This document shows, in pieces, positions 23,672 through 32,683 of a stretch of DNA of 64,000 bases. Position 1 is the first letter of the stretch. Each line of letters starts with the position of its first letter. The stretch is from Pontibacter pamirensis. Lineage in GTDB: Bacteria; Bacteroidota; Bacteroidia; Cytophagales; Hymenobacteraceae. The notes under the pieces were generated by a model. That model saw only the letters and a list, made by a program, of their open reading frames with translations. It was not told the DNA's origin and made no database searches. Made by a program: the position numbers and the translations under genes. The DNA is taken from NCBI RefSeq assembly GCF_010015475.1, contig NZ_SSNI01000008.1, positions 1 through 64,000 on the forward strand, given 5' to 3'.

Positions 23672-23838
23672 TAGCGGGTCTACCTGATCTCTGTTTATTT
23701 TAAATTTATACCAGTGGAATTTAATTATCAGGTGCCTGACCAGCCCTAGCGGCATCTAACAGCAACTTCATAGAAGACTGTACCGTTCACTCTCATACTA
23801 CAGCGATCTGCTGTACATGCTATAAAAGTATTAGATTC

Positions 23839-24648
23839 ATGAAGGTGGTTTTAAAGTTTATCGTGGCTTTGCTGCTGGCGGCAGTGTCGCTGATTACGTA
23901 CTGGTGTAATACACAGGAAAATGAGTTTACCGGCGAAAAGCAGCATGTGGACATGACCGTGGAGCAGGAGATTGCACTCGGGCTTCAGGCGGCCCCGGAG
24001 ATGGCACAACAATATGGCGGCCTCCACCCGGACAGGGAGGCGGCGCAGGCAATAAAAAATATCGGGCAGCAGCTTGTGCAAAGCTCACGTGTAAGCAATA
24101 CGCCCTATAATTTTGAGTTTCATCTGCTGGCAGATGAGCAAACTGTTAATGCCTTTGCCTTACCGGGAGGCCAGATCTTTATCACAGGCGGCTTACTGAA
24201 ACGGCTTAATTCAGAAGCGCAGATAGCAGGAATACTTGGTCATGAAATCGGGCATGTAGTAGCAAGACACTCAGCCGAGCAACTGGCAAAAGCAAAGCTG
24301 ACGCAGGGCCTGACAGGTGCTGCCGCCATCGCCACTTATGACCCGGAGAACCCTGCAAGCCAGGGAGGAGCCGTTGTGGCAGCTATGGTAGGTAAGATGC
24401 TGAATATGCGGTATGGGCGTAACGATGAACTGGAGTCAGATAGACTGGCGGTGCAGCTAACAGGTTCCGCTGGTTACGACCCTAGAGCCATGATGGAAGT
24501 GATGCGGATTTTAGATGAAGCCAGTGGCGGGGCAGGTGGCCCTGAATTTCTACAGACGCATCCTAATCCGGGAAACCGTATCAGTCAGATTGAGCAGGCT
24601 ATTCAGGAGGAGTATCCGAATGGCTTGCCGGAAAACCTAAAGCAATAA
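23839..24648 (+). CDS. M48-family zinc metalloprotease, copy 1
   Basis: A 269-residue membrane-attached or secreted protease. A hydrophobic N-terminus (VVLKFIVALLLAAVSLITYW) ends near a cysteine and could be a signal or anchor. The active site is GHEIGHVVARH, with the third zinc ligand in the DELESDRLAVQL glutamate. The segment TVNAFALPGGQIFITGGLL and the C-terminal FLQTHPNPGNRI are typical of BepA/LoiP-like M48C proteases that handle misfolded outer-membrane proteins. A second relative occurs at 31635-32462. It is transcribed alone. Confidence 0.92.
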   Translation: MKVVLKFIVALLLAAVSLITYWCNTQENEFTGEKQHVDMTVEQEIALGLQAAPEMAQQYGGLHPDREAAQAIKNIGQQLVQSSRVSNTPYNFEFHLLADEQTVNAFALPGGQIFITGGLLKRLNSEAQIAGILGHEIGHVVARHSAEQLAKAKLTQGLTGAAAIATYDPENPASQGGAVVAAMVGKMLNMRYGRNDELESDRLAVQLTGSAGYDPRAMMEVMRILDEASGGAGGPEFLQTHPNPGNRISQIEQAIQEEYPNGLPENLKQ

Positions 24649-24842
24649 GCGCATCATAAGTCATTAGAGTTGACATGCTGTTGGAGTAGATTCAGTGCGT
24701 GGAACAGCCATTGTTCCTTGTCTAAATAAAGGTAAAACCGGCTTATTTTACCTGGCTGCACAGCGTGTTCTTCTTTTTCACAATCACCTTATCAACATTT
24801 CAACGTATCAAGAGGCACGTACACAAGTACAATATGCAGATT

Positions 24843-25754
24843 ATGGAAACACGAAAGCTCAAGAACCTTCTCTTTGTTATTAATCCTATTGCCGGCGATA
24901 TAGAAAAAGATGATCTGGAGGAAGAAATTGTGTCTATCTGCAAAGATCATGAAATTAGGTATGATATCTACCGGACATCCGGTGAGAAAGACAAGGAAGT
25001 TATAAAAGCCAAAATTGCCGAAAGCCAGTATGATGGTGTTTTTGCGGCAGGAGGAGACGGCACGGTTAGCATAGTGGCTTCGTTGCTGATCGGAACATCT
25101 ATTCCGTTAGGTATGATACCGCTTGGCTCAGGAAACGGCCTTTCAAAGGATTTAGACATACCACAGGACACAGAAGAGGCGCTGGAACTGATACACCACA
25201 ACATTATCCGTAATATTGACACAATTACGCTTAATGGTAATCCGTCTATTCACTTAAGTGACTTAGGCTTTAATGCCCTCGTTGTAAAAGGCTTTTGTGA
25301 AGGCAGCACCCGTGGGCCCGGTTCGTATGCCCGCGTTGCCATGCAGGAGTACCTCGGGTATGAGTCTAAAATGTACCGTATCGAAACTGATGTAGAGACC
25401 TTTGAGGGCAAGGCTTTCATGGTGACCATCGCAAATGCCAATGCCTTCGGGAGCAATGCCAACATCAACCCAAACGGTGTATTAAACGACGGCCGTTTCG
25501 AAATATGCCTGATAGAGCCTTTTCCTAAAGCGGCAGGTATTGCCATTCTGTATAAACTGTATACCGACAGCATCGACACATCCGTTTATACCCGCCGTCT
25601 TTCCTGTAGAACTGCTACCATTCACAATCTCGAACATGAAGTTATGCACATCGATGGGGAGCCTGTAGACCTGGGAGATAAGGTTGAAGTGCAGATGCAC
25701 CCTAAAAGCCTGAAGGTCATCCTGCCGGTGTACCAGGACGAAAAGGAGATTTAA
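24843..25754 (+). CDS. Diacylglycerol kinase family lipid kinase (YegS/DgkB-like)
   Basis: A 303-residue cytoplasmic kinase of the DAGK_cat superfamily, likely phosphorylating diacylglycerol or a related lipid at the inner membrane. The start is placed at METRKLKNLLFVINPIAG; ATG codons at 24834 and a longer frame from 24765 are less likely. Signature motifs are FAAGGDGTVSIVASLL (GGDGT), IPLGSGNGLSKDL and the C-terminal EVMHIDGEPVDLGDKVEV. Length is normal. It is convergent with the phosphoesterase gene, with 3 bases between stops. Confidence 0.9.
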   Translation: METRKLKNLLFVINPIAGDIEKDDLEEEIVSICKDHEIRYDIYRTSGEKDKEVIKAKIAESQYDGVFAAGGDGTVSIVASLLIGTSIPLGMIPLGSGNGLSKDLDIPQDTEEALELIHHNIIRNIDTITLNGNPSIHLSDLGFNALVVKGFCEGSTRGPGSYARVAMQEYLGYESKMYRIETDVETFEGKAFMVTIANANAFGSNANINPNGVLNDGRFEICLIEPFPKAAGIAILYKLYTDSIDTSVYTRRLSCRTATIHNLEHEVMHIDGEPVDLGDKVEVQMHPKSLKVILPVYQDEKEI

Positions 25755-25757
25755 AAG

Positions 25758-26978
25758 CTAGGCATCGGCAGTTATTTGCCGCTTTGGCTGCAATACGCTG
25801 TTGAGTTTCTTCCTGAAAACTACCATTTCTTCGTCTGCCTCGGCCACGGCAAGTGCTTCCATCCATACTTCACCATTGCTGTAGTAGTTGATCACAAAAA
25901 AGCCAAGTTCTTCCAGGGTAAAGGTTGCTTTGCCTCCTTTTTTCACAAATGCTGTTTTGCTGCCTGATCCGCTTACGATATAATGGTTTTGCTGTATCTC
26001 GAAATGTTGCAGGTTGTGGTCATGACCCGCAACATAAATCACGTTACTGTACCTGTTCATGATGCGCACCAACCGCTTTCGCATTTTTTTATAGGTGCGG
26101 TGCGACATGTCTTCGTATGCGCCGAATAATTTGCGGTAAAAGGGGTACAGTGAGCCGAAAACAGGCAAAGGGATGTAAAAGCGCTTATGTGCCGCCGTAA
26201 GCGGGAATATGTGCTGCTTCATGGTAAACTTGCCACCATGCATGGCATTGCTGTAGAGCGGGTGGTGTGCCGCTACTAATACCCGCTGGTGTTTGTTTTT
26301 GCGCAGTACGTCGTTAAAGCTGATGAAAAATTCCTCTATGTCGGAATAAGGACAGTCGTATTTGCTTCCCAGTGGTTTTTCGCCCCGCTGCACGAACCAT
26401 TGGGTGTTGATGATGACCAGCAGCAGCCCTTCTGCCAACTGCATGCTAACAGGGCCAGGGCAGCCATTCCGGGGGAGATAACTTTTTTCGTCCTGTGTTT
26501 TTTCCACTATGTAGCGCTCCTGGCGCAGCATCTGCTCATACCCGCCTTCTCTGCCTTTCAGCCAATCGTGGTTACCGCTCAGGAAAATACCATTGCCCGG
26601 AAAATCAACGACAGTCTCCAGCAGCACATCAAGGCGTTTAGCGGCATTCTCTCGTAAGCGGTGCCCTGGCGCAGGTAAACCAATAGGGTATAGGATATCA
26701 CCTAGATAAACGATAGTGCCTGCTTCCCCGGCTCTGTCTTTCCATACCTCCAGCAACTGTAGTACAGGGTCGCTGCCATCGATGGCCACAGCTCCCGGGT
26801 CTCCTACCATCGCCACAGAGTGTACCAGTGTATCATCCGCGGGCGGCGTATAGCGGTGCCAGCCTACATCAGCTAACTTGTAAAAAGGCTTACGCCGGTA
26901 CTTTCGCTCCTGCCAATAGCTGAATGCTATAAAGAAGAATATCAGTGTCGGGATGATGATAAGAAAGTATGTCAGCAT
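25758..26978 (-). CDS. Membrane-anchored metallophosphoesterase
   Basis: A 406-residue calcineurin-type phosphoesterase. An N-terminal helix (YFLIIIPTLIFFFIAFSYW) anchors it. Metal-site motifs are AMVGDPG, VYLGDILYP, LSGNHDW, AAHHPLYSN and AGHDHNLQ. The central text (YLPRNGCPGPVSM; HIFPLTAAHKRFYIPLPVFGSLYPFYR) matches the N-terminal part of a long Bacteroidota family in which this domain is joined to a DWDRH domain and an outer-membrane barrel, as I recall it. Here it is a stand-alone gene, while the DWDRH domain is encoded at 37464-39104. The substrate is unknown. Confidence 0.88.
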   Translation of the reverse strand: MLTYFLIIIPTLIFFFIAFSYWQERKYRRKPFYKLADVGWHRYTPPADDTLVHSVAMVGDPGAVAIDGSDPVLQLLEVWKDRAGEAGTIVYLGDILYPIGLPAPGHRLRENAAKRLDVLLETVVDFPGNGIFLSGNHDWLKGREGGYEQMLRQERYIVEKTQDEKSYLPRNGCPGPVSMQLAEGLLLVIINTQWFVQRGEKPLGSKYDCPYSDIEEFFISFNDVLRKNKHQRVLVAAHHPLYSNAMHGGKFTMKQHIFPLTAAHKRFYIPLPVFGSLYPFYRKLFGAYEDMSHRTYKKMRKRLVRIMNRYSNVIYVAGHDHNLQHFEIQQNHYIVSGSGSKTAFVKKGGKATFTLEELGFFVINYYSNGEVWMEALAVAEADEEMVVFRKKLNSVLQPKRQITADA

Positions 26979-27176
26979 AATTTTTTATGTCGTACGGCAA
27001 GAAGCTACTTGGAATAAGGTTAAAAGATAAAGAGCACTAGATGAAGGACAAAGGACCCACTGACAAAGGACAGGGAGCCTGGTTCCTAAGAAACAGTAGC
27101 CAAAGAGATGTCCCTATGCCTTTGTAAATAGATTTTTTTGTGCAATGGCTTTTGTCTTTCATCTTTTATCCATTTT

Positions 27177-27812
27177 CTAAAAGTCAGGCGGCATCAGTTG
27201 CTTAAAGTGGCCGTTTAGCTTCACCCTGTCTTTTAGCCGCTCTGTTTCCTGTACTACAGGTAAAATCTGTTGCAGGTGCAGGAAAATAGCCTCCTGGCGC
27301 TCTGTTTCGCTTTCCAGTTGCAGCAGGGCGTATTCCTGCTCCGTTGTCAGTCCAAGGTGGTGTGCAATGTCAAAGCTTTTATAATTTTCCGGCAGTTCCA
27401 GGAATAATTTACTGATACCAAGGGCTTCATATAATTCCTTCAGGCTCTCTGTTATGTTCAATTTAGTGATGATGTCTCCGTCATCCTTGTTCTCCACTTC
27501 CTCCACTTCGCCACCGGCATACAGTCTGCCTGGTGCCATTCTGTCGAAGTGCAGTATCTTGAAAAATTTCAGGCCCTTTGTCCGTATATCCATCTCACCG
27601 TTGTCATATCTTTTTTCGATGTTGAGGATTTCTACTTCGGTGCCATACACGCCTACGCCGCTCTGGATGTAGGTGGGTATACCAAAAGTTTTCTCATTTT
27701 CCACACAGTCCAGCACCAGTTGCTTATATCGAGGCTCAAAGACATGCAGGTTCAGTTTCTCACCCGGAAACACGACAATACTTAACGGAAAAAGCGGGAG
27801 GTACTTACTCAT
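27177..27812 (-). CDS. LON substrate-binding domain protein
   Basis: A 211-residue cytoplasmic protein from the ATG at 27812 (MSKYLPLFPLSIVVFPGEKL). The frame extends to a TTG at 27839, which is less likely. It matches the N-terminal substrate-recognition domain of Lon protease (PLFPLSIVVFPGEKLNLHVFEPRYKQL), with helical C-terminus and no ATPase or protease domain. Stand-alone LON-domain proteins are widespread and of uncertain function. They may bind unfolded proteins. It lies divergent from mtgA. Confidence 0.88.
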   Translation of the reverse strand: MSKYLPLFPLSIVVFPGEKLNLHVFEPRYKQLVLDCVENEKTFGIPTYIQSGVGVYGTEVEILNIEKRYDNGEMDIRTKGLKFFKILHFDRMAPGRLYAGGEVEEVENKDDGDIITKLNITESLKELYEALGISKLFLELPENYKSFDIAHHLGLTTEQEYALLQLESETERQEAIFLHLQQILPVVQETERLKDRVKLNGHFKQLMPPDF

Positions 27813-27939
27813 GTATGCGGTTTTCTTATAGTGTAACAAAACATTGCCTTTTGTGTTTGCCAGGTCTGTGTTTTAAATTCCCTTACGCACACAGTGCGGT
27901 AGTGTTAGCGAAATGCAAATGGCATTGGGCTTATCCGGC

Positions 27940-27969
27940 TTGATTAGTATGCTAAACTCATTACCTTTG
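27940..27969 (+). promoter_or_regulatory. Bacteroidota-type promoter of mtgA
   Basis: TTG (27940-27942) and TACCTTTG (27962-27969) are 19 bases apart and fit the -33/-7 consensus exactly. The mtgA ATG follows 24 bases after the -7 element. Confidence 0.7.
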
Positions 27970-27993
27970 CGGCCTTAGAATAAATGTACAAAA

Positions 27994-28728
27994 ATGGCTA
28001 AAAAGCGTTTTGGGTTCAGGGCGGTGAAGTTGCTTTTCGTGAAGCTGATGTTGTGCCTGTTCCTGCTCAGTGTAGTGTGGGTGCTGCTGTACAGATGGGT
28101 AGCGCCGCCTGCTACTTTGCACATGCTGCAGCGCCGTGCCGAGGCAGGTTTAGCAAGCAAAGAGGACCCGCAGATTCGCTACAGATTTGTACCCCTGGAA
28201 GAGATGTCGGAACAGCTGCCTTTGGCAGTGGTGGCCTCAGAGGATCAGCGCTTCCTGATACATAGCGGCTTTGATGTAGATGCCATTCTGGATGCCTTCC
28301 AGCGGAACCGCAAAGGCGGAAATATTCGGGGCGGCAGCACTATCAGCCAGCAGGTGGCCAAGAATGTGTTTCTGTGGCATGGCCGCAGTTATTTCAGAAA
28401 AGCAATAGAAGCTTATTTCACCATGCTGATTGAAGTGCTTTGGGGGAAGGAGCGCATTATAGAAGTGTACCTGAACATAGCAGAGATGGGGGATGGCGTA
28501 TTTGGCGTAGAAGCTGCTTCACAAAAGTTTTTTAAGAAGCCGGCGAAAGAGGTTGGTCGCCAAGAAGCGGCCTTGTTAGCAGCCGTGCTTCCGAACCCTA
28601 TCCGGTATTCTGCCCGAAACCCATCAGCCTACATCCGGAAACGCCGGGGCCGTATTGTCCGTGCCATGGGGGCGTTGGGCGGAACTGTATATGTGAAGGC
28701 TATACTTCCAGAGAAAGATGAGAAATAA
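27994..28728 (+). CDS. mtgA: Monofunctional biosynthetic peptidoglycan transglycosylase
   Basis: A 244-residue inner-membrane enzyme of the GT51 family that polymerises lipid II into glycan strands. One N-terminal helix (LFVKLMLCLFLLSVVWVLL) anchors it. Signature motifs are VVASEDQRFLIHSGFD with the catalytic glutamate, RGGSTISQQVAKNVFL, GKERIIEVYLNIAEMG and GVEAASQKFFKKPA. There is no transpeptidase domain, as expected for MtgA. The next gene starts inside its last codons (11-base overlap), so they are co-transcribed. Confidence 0.96.
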   Translation: MAKKRFGFRAVKLLFVKLMLCLFLLSVVWVLLYRWVAPPATLHMLQRRAEAGLASKEDPQIRYRFVPLEEMSEQLPLAVVASEDQRFLIHSGFDVDAILDAFQRNRKGGNIRGGSTISQQVAKNVFLWHGRSYFRKAIEAYFTMLIEVLWGKERIIEVYLNIAEMGDGVFGVEAASQKFFKKPAKEVGRQEAALLAAVLPNPIRYSARNPSAYIRKRRGRIVRAMGALGGTVYVKAILPEKDEK

Positions 28729-29176
28729 ACTGCTGCTTTTGCTTGGCCTTTGCCTTGCCTTTACAACTGCCTGCACCCGCAATCATACACCTCAGGCCTC
28801 CGCTGCTGCTGCTAAAACTGAGATACGCGGTGTACTGGAGGAGCAGAGCACCTGCTGGAGCCGCGGTGATTTAGAATGCTACATGCAAGGCTACTGGAAG
28901 TCCGATTCTCTGTTGTTTATAGGCTCGCGCGGATTAACCTATGGTTGGCAACAGACTTTGGAGAACTACAAGCGCGGTTACCCGGATGCTTCCGCTATGG
29001 GCCATCTCACATTCGACTTAAAAGAAATGCGGCAGCTCTCGCCGGAGACGATGCTGGTGGTAGGGAAGTGGCACCTGAAACGTGATGTAGCTGCGGGAGA
29101 TTTAGAAGGCCACTTTTCTGTCATCTTCAGGAAATTTGCTGAGGGCTGGAAAATCATTGCCGACCACTCCAGTTAA
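28718..29176 (+). CDS. SnoaL/DUF4440-like lipoprotein
   Basis: A 152-residue protein with a lipoprotein signal (MRNKLLLLLGLCLAFTTAC). The mature part has the NTF2-like pattern of DUF4440 or YybH-type proteins: IRGVLEEQSTCWSRGDLECYMQGYW, then LTFDLKEMRQLSPETMLVVGKWHL and FSVIFRKFAEGWKIIADHSS. These domains bind small molecules or act as simple enzymes. No catalytic site is identified. Its start overlaps the end of mtgA, so it may work at the cell envelope with that enzyme. Confidence 0.8.
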   Translation: MRNKLLLLLGLCLAFTTACTRNHTPQASAAAAKTEIRGVLEEQSTCWSRGDLECYMQGYWKSDSLLFIGSRGLTYGWQQTLENYKRGYPDASAMGHLTFDLKEMRQLSPETMLVVGKWHLKRDVAAGDLEGHFSVIFRKFAEGWKIIADHSS

Positions 29177-29227
29177 AAAGCTTCTGCACTTCCTAAACCG
29201 TGGGCTGTAGCTGCCAGAAGCACCGAA

Positions 29228-30328
29228 TCAATTTATAAGGCTGAACAGGCGACTCCACCTGATTTTGTCGAGCAGTCCATGACCTTCCGGATCCATCGAC
29301 AACCATACGAAAACTGCCTTACCCACCACATGATCTTCCGGTACAAAACCCCAGTAGCGGGAATCGAGGGAGTTGTGGCGGTTGTCGCCCATCATGAAAT
29401 AATAGTTTTGTTTAAAGGTATACTGGCTGATTTCTTTGCCATCGATATAGAGTTTTCCATCGTGTAGCTTTGCATTTTCGTGCTGCTCATACCTTAGTAT
29501 AATGTGTTTGTACAGGGGAAGCGTTTCCGGTGTGATGGCAACAGTAGCTCCTTTTTCGGGGATGTATAAAGGGCCAAAGTTGTCTTTGTTCCAGCTGTAA
29601 AGTGCAGGTTCATTCGGAAATATACCTGGCTCTGCAGTTCCCGGAAGTTCCTGCTGCAGTATCACCTTTTTTATTAAATCCAGAGAAGCCAGTTGCTCCG
29701 CTCTTTCAGGGTTTAAGAAAGCCACATACCCTTCGTGCGTCCGGTAAACCTCTGTCATGTTACGTTCCCTGAAGAAACTTTCATTCAAAATCCTATCTGT
29801 TTTCAGTTAATAGGAAAACTGTCTCTCTTCAGAATTTTCCAAGGCTTTGCCGTTGATGTACACCTGCGTGTTCTGAATGGCAATTGAATCCCCGGCAACA
29901 CCTACACAGCGCTTAATATAGTAAGTCTTTAAATCCGTAGGGCGGGCTTCCTCAGCAGGGTAATTGAAGACAACGGCATCGTTGTTTTTGACCTCTGAGA
30001 AGCCTGGCAGGCGGAAGGTTTTTAGTTGAATAGCATCAGAATAGGAAGGAATATCTGTGCCCCAGATAGTCTGGTGCGTGAGCGGTACCTGCAGTGGTGT
30101 GCCGGGTGTACGGGAGCCATAATGCAATTTGCTTACAAAAAGATAATCACCCACCAACAGCGATTTTTCCATGGAGGAAGTCGGGATAGCATAAGCCTCA
30201 AAAGTAGCCCACCGGATAATACTGGCAAAAACCACTGCAAACATAATGGCGTCACCCCACTCTCTTGCAAGGCTTTTTTTTGCAGGCACTGTAGCTGAAG
30301 GCTTTTTCTTTTGGAAAGTTAGCTTCAT
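29228..30328 (-). pseudogene. lepB: Signal peptidase I gene split by an in-frame TAA
   Basis: The first part (29807-30328, 173 residues) has the membrane anchor and catalytic serine (IPTSSMEKSL, Ser52) and lysine (YYIKRCVGVAGD, Lys139). It ends at a TAA after RQFSY. The same frame continues with LKTDRILNESFF and a further 186-residue open part (29228-29788). That part holds the box-E motif GDNRHNSLDSRYWGFVP. Read through, the protein is about 365 residues, the usual length in Bacteroidota. A single TTA to TAA change (Leu to stop) explains the break, and no frameshift is needed. LepB removes signal peptides at the inner membrane and is normally essential. Another copy elsewhere, readthrough, a two-piece enzyme or a sequencing error are all possible. 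Confidence 0.85.
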
Positions 30329-30451
30329 AGTATAAAGGGTGAGTGTTCTTTGATATATAGTTTCTATATATAACAGCTTTTGCTCCCGTTAAAGTATATG
30401 CAGCAGAATAAAATTTAGCACCCCTGCTATGTCTATCTGCACCGGGGAAAA

Positions 30452-31591
30452 TTATACATCGCCTTCTTCATCAATTTCTACTTCCCGTCTCACTTCCTGC
30501 ACCTGTTCTGTGAATATAAATCCATTTTCAGCGGCGTGCTCAGCGGCGGCGGCAGTGTCTTTTACCAGTAGCAGCTCTACTTCACCACTCTGCTTTAGCT
30601 CATCTAAAATTGTTGTGACGGCTTTAGTTCGGTTTTCAATGTTAACGTCCCGGATGTAAATAGCCATGATACGGCCCGGGTGGTTTTTTACCACCTCACT
30701 GTAGATTTGAGCGTCCTGCTGTCCGCTGTCTCCAATCAGAATGAAGTTGAGCTTCGGGTAGGTAACCAGCAGGTTTACAATTTCTTTATACTTGTGGCTC
30801 ATGTGGTCAGAAGACAGAAACTTCTTTTCATCAATACCAAAGTCCCGAAGCAGGAGCGGACCCTGCGGAATTTCATTCAGCTCGAGGAAGTGGTATAGTA
30901 AATCATAGGTGTTCCAGGGGCTGCTGGACACGTAGAAGAAAGGGTTATTCCGCTTGCCGTTTCGGCCCAGCTGCAGCGACCGGTAAAACTGCGACACCCC
31001 ATGGAATGGAATGCGTGTGTGGGCGTTGTTCAGCAGTACGTTTCTACCTGTTTCCAGCAGGCTGGTTGCCCCGGTGCGTACAATGGTGTCGTCAATGTCG
31101 GAGATGATGCCATACTCTGCGTCCGGGGGCGGCACCAGTACATAGGCTGGTTCGCTTACATCGCCTTCAAATTCAACTGGTGCGTCAATAAGCCTGATGT
31201 CAATCTTGTGCCAGATGTCATCCAACTGCAGCGGCACCTTTGGTTCTATGTTCAACATAAAATAACCTTCCACATCAGTGGTTATCTCATGGTGCTGTCC
31301 CTCTTGGGTGAGCTGTACCCGCGCATTCGGAATCTCATCACTCTCAAACCGGCGGTACATGTTCAGAATGTTCTCCCAGAGCGTATCATTTTCCTCGGAT
31401 CGGGTTATCCCTTTGTTCACCAGCACACGTCCCTTTACATAAAGCCTGGTGGGGGTTCCGTAACTCCGGTAAGTCACAATGTGCAGGGGGCGGTTTAAAC
31501 CCAGCCTGTTCTTTAGCTCGAAGGTGAGGACATCAATTTTTTCTTCTACCTTCAGTATGGATTGGATAGCTTTTTTCTTTATGTTCTTCAT
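30452..31591 (-). CDS. App1-like phosphatidate phosphatase (DUF2183)
   Basis: A 379-residue protein from the ATG at 31591 (MKNIKKKAIQSILKVEEKID); a GTG at 31612 is an alternative. The C-terminal half is the APP1/DUF2183 catalytic domain of the HAD superfamily: YGIISDIDDTIVRTGA (DxDxT motif), FFYVSSSPWNTY, and ILIGDSGQQDAQIY. The N-terminal half is a beta-rich region. The yeast relative dephosphorylates phosphatidate. The bacterial role is probably in lipid turnover. The last 40 residues are very acidic. Confidence 0.88.
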   Translation of the reverse strand: MKNIKKKAIQSILKVEEKIDVLTFELKNRLGLNRPLHIVTYRSYGTPTRLYVKGRVLVNKGITRSEENDTLWENILNMYRRFESDEIPNARVQLTQEGQHHEITTDVEGYFMLNIEPKVPLQLDDIWHKIDIRLIDAPVEFEGDVSEPAYVLVPPPDAEYGIISDIDDTIVRTGATSLLETGRNVLLNNAHTRIPFHGVSQFYRSLQLGRNGKRNNPFFYVSSSPWNTYDLLYHFLELNEIPQGPLLLRDFGIDEKKFLSSDHMSHKYKEIVNLLVTYPKLNFILIGDSGQQDAQIYSEVVKNHPGRIMAIYIRDVNIENRTKAVTTILDELKQSGEVELLLVKDTAAAAEHAAENGFIFTEQVQEVRREVEIDEEGDV

Positions 31592-31634
31592 TCTTCTCTC
31601 AAAAATGCCCACTGGTTATGCAAGCGTTCATCCT

Positions 31635-32462
31635 TTATAGGTTCAGTGCTTTTTTCAGTTGGTTAAAGTCCTTGTCAGGAGCAGAGTTGGTCTTGCATTC
31701 TTTTTGTGTCGCCATCTGCTCAATGTTCTGGATGCGGTTGCCTGGGTTAGGGTGTGTACTCAGAAACTCCGGTATGCCACCCTGCTGCTGTGCCTCCTGT
31801 TCTAATTTGATAAAAAAACCGGCTGCGCCATCACAGGCATAATAATCTGTGCCTCCGAGGTATTCTACAGACAGGTTATCGGCTTCGGTTTCAGCGTCTC
31901 GCCCAAACTTAAGCCCGGTCAGGTTGCCGGCCAGTTGGGCCGCTATCTGCTGCAGCATACCGGGGTCGTTTCCCAGGGCCACAGAGAGCAACAGCGATAT
32001 GCCATAATCGCGCTGCAGTTGTTTTACACTGTGTCGTCTATCAGCGTGTGCAATTTCGTGGGCTAGTACACCGGCAAAATGGTCTTCATCCTCTAAATAA
32101 TCTATTAGCCCGGTGTAAACATAAATATATCCGCCTGGCGTGGCAAAAGCATTCAGGGTTTCATCTTCCCTGATGATTTTTACCGTCCATGGAAACTCCT
32201 GTTGATATTTTACAGCTCCGGAAGTAAGGATGCGGTTTACAATGCGGTCAAGGTTCTGGTAAGCCTGAGCATTGCTGCTGTTGCGCTCTAGAAGCTTGCC
32301 TTGTGCCCGGTACGTAGAGTCTACTTCCTCCGATACCTGCTGGCCCAGGTTTATATCGTCCTGTATCGAGAAAATGACGCCGTCATTGTCTCCGCAACTG
32401 CTGAACAGGAACATGACAAGGATAGCAAGAAAATAAAAAGTATTCGTGTTATTTTTCATCAT
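31635..32462 (-). CDS. M48-family zinc metalloprotease lipoprotein, copy 2
   Basis: A 275-residue lipoprotein (signal FYFLAILVMFLFSSC) with active site VLAHEIAHADRRH and the third zinc ligand in DAETEADNLSVEYL. The region TLNAFATPGGYIYVYTGLI and the end FLSTHPNPGNRI parallel the protease at 23839-24648, showing common ancestry. The lipobox implies attachment to the periplasmic side of a membrane. It lies 43 bases after the App1-like gene start on the same strand and may be co-transcribed with it. Confidence 0.92.
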   Translation of the reverse strand: MMKNNTNTFYFLAILVMFLFSSCGDNDGVIFSIQDDINLGQQVSEEVDSTYRAQGKLLERNSSNAQAYQNLDRIVNRILTSGAVKYQQEFPWTVKIIREDETLNAFATPGGYIYVYTGLIDYLEDEDHFAGVLAHEIAHADRRHSVKQLQRDYGISLLLSVALGNDPGMLQQIAAQLAGNLTGLKFGRDAETEADNLSVEYLGGTDYYACDGAAGFFIKLEQEAQQQGGIPEFLSTHPNPGNRIQNIEQMATQKECKTNSAPDKDFNQLKKALNL

Positions 32463-32632
32463 AGATTTTTGGCGTGTTTTAGTGCAACGTTCCGCATGCC
32501 TTTGCTCTTATAGTTTTAGTGATCAATTTGTAGCTATAAGAAAGTAGCTGAACGTGCTTCCTGAAATACGCCTGTTTACGCCTGAATGGTTACATCTGCG
32601 CTCCTGGCACTGCCGCAAACACTGTACAAAAC

Positions 32633-32664
32633 AAAAGAGCCCTTGCGGAAACAAGGGCTCTTTT
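32633..32664. terminator. Terminator of the M16 protease gene
   Basis: A 13-bp perfect stem AAAAGAGCCCTTG / CAAGGGCTCTTTT with a 6-base loop starts 20 bases after the protease stop. A/T runs on both sides make it bidirectional. Confidence 0.88.
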
Positions 32665-32683
32665 AAATAAATACAGGAGTGAA

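Noticed and set aside
24765-24842. N-terminal extension of the lipid kinase from the ATG at 24765
   Set aside because: The extra residues (FFFFTITLSTFQ) do not match the family, which begins just before the LFVINPIAG strand.
29788-29809. Frameshift in lepB
   Set aside because: Both halves are in the same frame and 6 codons separate the stop from the second start, so a single nonsense change explains it without an indel.
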